Source: Christensenella sp. UBA5489
GTDB lineage: Bacteria > Bacillota > Clostridia > Christensenellales > UBA1242
DNA length: 15,447 nucleotides
Assembly (NCBI GenBank): GCA_002424095.1
Contig: DIPL01000003.1
Coordinates: 96,785-112,231 of the forward strand
Reading direction: 5' to 3'
Shown: positions 13,196 to 15,447 of the stretch, piece by piece
How positions within the stretch are numbered: position 1 is the stretch's first letter
How the letters are laid out: each line of letters opens with the position of its first letter
Program-made: the position numbers and the translations under genes
Notes under the pieces: model-generated
The model's database searches: none
What the model saw: the letters and a program-made list of their open reading frames with translations, nothing else
Told to the model about the DNA's origin: nothing

Positions 13196-15447
13196 ATGCT
13201 AGATTTTTTAAATATATTAAACAATAAACAGTTGCGTGAATTTGTCGCAAATGTTGAAAAAGGCAAACGGCAAACCGTTCTTGGTGTGTCAACCGAAATC
13301 AAGGGATTGTTGCTTTCTCTTTGTGGCAAAAAATCAATTTTTGTTTATAGCGATATTGTAAGTGCGGGCAAAATTGCAACGCAAGCCGAAGCACTTGGCG
13401 TTAATTGTAAATTCATTTTGAATTGCTATGAAGATAGCTTTGGACTGGTTGATAAATTTGCAATAAGCGAATATATTTCATCTTTATATGCGTTCGTTAC
13501 GGAGCAAACGGGCTTGCTTTTTGTCAGTGTTGAAGCATTATTCCAAAAAGCACCGACAAAAAAGGATTTGTTGAATGGCTGTTTAAGACTTGAAAAAGGA
13601 GCGAATTTTGACTTTAAAAATTTAACACATTCTCTAATTGAAATGGGCTATAATCGTGTCGAATTTTTGTCAGGGCAAAGTCAATTTTTAATTAGGGGAA
13701 ATATTCTCGAAATTTTTTCAATAAATCAAAAAGATATTGTGCGAATTGAATTTTTTGATACTGAAATTGAAAGAATTTCGCTCGTAACCGCCGATGAAAA
13801 AAAATTGGTTAAAGAACTTGAACAAATTGAAATTATTGCAATAAATTACAAGCAAAGCGAAAACAACTTATTGAATTTAGCGGAAAAAGTTTTTTTCGAT
13901 GAGCCGATAAGACTTGAAAATTCGAAAAATTTTTTTATACAAAGTTTAGAAAGTCTAAATGAAAACGGCAATTTTGTCGATGAAAAACTTATTTTCAAAA
14001 CTTGTGCGAAAAGTCGAACAAGTTTTATGAGTATACAAGGCAAAAGTTTTTTTGAAAGTGAAGCAAAGATAGCGTTAAAATCTTTCGGCACAAAGAAATA
14101 TATTTTCGATTTCAAAGAACTTGTTAGCGATATAAATTTTTATTCATCAAACGGACTAAATATCTTTCTTTTTTGCGGTAGTGAAGAAAATAAAAAAAGA
14201 TTAATGGAGTTTTTGGTATCAAATAATATTTTCTCATCTGATTTAAAACTTGAAAAATATAATTCGAAAAATTCAAACTCGGAAGAATTTATATCAAAAA
14301 TTGAACCTTATGATTTTTCATTAAGTCGGACAATTGGGAAAAACGAAAATCAAAAAGGAAAAATTTTCATTTTATCTGCATTGCTCCCTTTTTCAATTGC
14401 ACTTGTAAATTCCGATGCAATTTTAATTGGTTCTTATGACTTATTTAAAAAGCAGGATAAAAGAAAGATTTTAGATAAAAAAGCATCAATTTATGCGCCA
14501 AAACCAAATGAGTATGTTGTTCATAATACGCACGGTATTGGAAAATGTATTGGTGCGAAAAAACTAAAATTAACCGATTATGAAAAAGATTATTTCATTA
14601 TTGAGTTTGCTGGTGGAGATAAACTTTATTTGCCGACAGAACAAGCAGATATAATTTCCGCATATCTTGGTAGCGAAAACACTCCGCAACTTAATAAACT
14701 TGGAAGTGCTGATTTTGAAAGAATTAAAAACCGTGTAAATAAAACTGTTAAAAAATTGGCGATTAATCTCTTGGAATTATATTCCAAACGAGAACAAAGC
14801 AAGGGCTTTGTATATAAAAAAGACGATTACTTAATGGAACAATTCGAAAATGCGTTTCAGTTTGAGGAAACTCCCGACCAACTTCGTGCAATTTCAGATA
14901 TTAAGTCAGATATGGAAAGTCCACGAATTATGGATAGACTTGTTTGCGGAGATGCGGGCTATGGCAAAACCGAAGTGGCGTTGCGTGCGGCATACAAAGC
15001 AATTTTAAGCGGAAAGCAAGTTGCTTTTTTATGTCCGACAACAATTTTAGCGGAACAACATTTTAAAACTTGTCAAAACCGTTTCGGAAAATTTATGGTA
15101 AAAACTGCACGGCTTACAAGACTTGTTTCAGCACAAGAAAACAAAAATACTTTGCGTGGACTTGAAAGTGGTGAAATTGATATTGTTTGCGGAACACATA
15201 AACTTTTAGGAAAAAACGTGAAAATCAAAAATCTCGGACTTTTAATTTTGGATGAAGAACAAAGATTTGGCGTTGAAGATAAAGAAAAAATTAAAAATTT
15301 GAAAACCGATGTCGATGTTTTGGCGTTGAGTGCAACGCCGATACCACGCACTTTGCATATGTCATTAACTGGCATTCGTGATATAAGCATTATTGAAACT
15401 CCACCCGTGCAAAGAATTCCTGTGCAGACTTTTGTAACAGAATTCAG
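13196..15447 (+). CDS. mfd: Transcription-repair coupling factor Mfd (3' end outside window)
   Basis: Mfd removes RNA polymerase stalled at DNA lesions and recruits UvrA for nucleotide excision repair. The visible 750 residues stay open to the window end; the family is about 1150-1200 long, so roughly the last third (rest of the translocase, TRG motif, C-terminal domain) is missing from the window, not necessarily from the genome. The N-terminal third is UvrB-like (RGNILEIFSI near 170, followed by an FFDTEIERI strand). The CarD-like RNA-polymerase-binding domain starts near 436 (YVVHNTHGIGK, His446). The helicase domain shows Walker A GDAGYGKT (585-592), the CPTTILAEQH motif Ia block, DEEQRFGV (686-693) and LSATPIPRTLHMS. 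The ATG is preceded by AAAGG. The gene lies 129 bp after pth, matching Bacillota gene order. Confidence 0.96.
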   Translation, partial: MLDFLNILNNKQLREFVANVEKGKRQTVLGVSTEIKGLLLSLCGKKSIFVYSDIVSAGKIATQAEALGVNCKFILNCYEDSFGLVDKFAISEYISSLYAFVTEQTGLLFVSVEALFQKAPTKKDLLNGCLRLEKGANFDFKNLTHSLIEMGYNRVEFLSGQSQFLIRGNILEIFSINQKDIVRIEFFDTEIERISLVTADEKKLVKELEQIEIIAINYKQSENNLLNLAEKVFFDEPIRLENSKNFFIQSLESLNENGNFVDEKLIFKTCAKSRTSFMSIQGKSFFESEAKIALKSFGTKKYIFDFKELVSDINFYSSNGLNIFLFCGSEENKKRLMEFLVSNNIFSSDLKLEKYNSKNSNSEEFISKIEPYDFSLSRTIGKNENQKGKIFILSALLPFSIALVNSDAILIGSYDLFKKQDKRKILDKKASIYAPKPNEYVVHNTHGIGKCIGAKKLKLTDYEKDYFIIEFAGGDKLYLPTEQADIISAYLGSENTPQLNKLGSADFERIKNRVNKTVKKLAINLLELYSKREQSKGFVYKKDDYLMEQFENAFQFEETPDQLRAISDIKSDMESPRIMDRLVCGDAGYGKTEVALRAAYKAILSGKQVAFLCPTTILAEQHFKTCQNRFGKFMVKTARLTRLVSAQENKNTLRGLESGEIDIVCGTHKLLGKNVKIKNLGLLILDEEQRFGVEDKEKIKNLKTDVDVLALSATPIPRTLHMSLTGIRDISIIETPPVQRIPVQTFVTEF

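Noticed and set aside
13846..14115. Open frame on the - strand inside mfd
   Set aside because: The mfd frame is continuous and has family motifs on both sides; the antisense frame shows no motif.
15073..15390. Open frame on the - strand opposite the Mfd helicase motifs
   Set aside because: The + strand here encodes DEEQRFGV and LSATPIPRT, so the antisense frame is a shadow.

Overview
The window is very AT-rich DNA with standard stop codons and mostly AAGG/GGAGG-type ribosome binding sites. Three things suggest a low-GC Gram-positive (Bacillota, probably anaerobic and clostridia-like) chromosome: a glmU-like/pth/mfd gene order resembling the gcaD–spoVC–mfd neighbourhood of Bacillus, an anaerobic glycerol-3-phosphate dehydrogenase-type trio with a DUF1667 protein, and SipW/ER-type signal peptidases. 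This is inference; no rRNA or species-level marker is present.

Left part (1-5379, + strand). The first gene is cut by the window edge. It encodes a disordered, acidic protein with a short aromatic/Gly/Asp repeat block, four AT-hook-like RRPGRP(R/K)K repeats on a strict 19-residue period and a short coiled-coil end. Two adjacent ABC-exporter-type genes follow, each a transmembrane domain fused to a nucleotide-binding domain. Both have decayed ATPase motifs: neither has the H-loop histidine or a normal LSGGQ signature, and both carry Glu at the His position.

Middle (5516-9116, - strand). A glycerol-3-phosphate dehydrogenase-like operon reads leftward: a GlpA-like flavoprotein with a BFD-type [2Fe-2S] end, a GlpB-like FAD/NAD oxidoreductase, a 269-bp gap, then a DUF1667 small Fe-S protein. 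It has a near-consensus sigma-A promoter (TTGACA-N17-TATTAT) and a likely intrinsic terminator. Together the three products probably oxidise glycerol-3-phosphate, or a similar alpha-hydroxy substrate, and pass electrons through FAD and Fe-S centres. No glpK or glpF lies in the window.

Right part (9279-15447, + strand). Two tandem paralogous membrane serine peptidases of family S26 (Ser-His dyad) share an uncharacterised C-terminal cytosolic region. Two bases after the second lies a shortened GlmU-like gene that seems to begin at a CTG codon behind a strong AGGAGG. It lacks both GlmU catalytic centres. Peptidyl-tRNA hydrolase (pth) follows, then the N-terminal 750 residues of the transcription-repair coupling factor Mfd, cut by the window end.

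The most unusual items are the ABC pair with matching H-to-Glu changes, the duplicated S26 peptidases with a shared tail domain, the GlmU-derived protein with a probable CTG start, and the AT-hook-like repeat protein. I see no CRISPR array, tRNA, rRNA, insertion sequence or phage gene.
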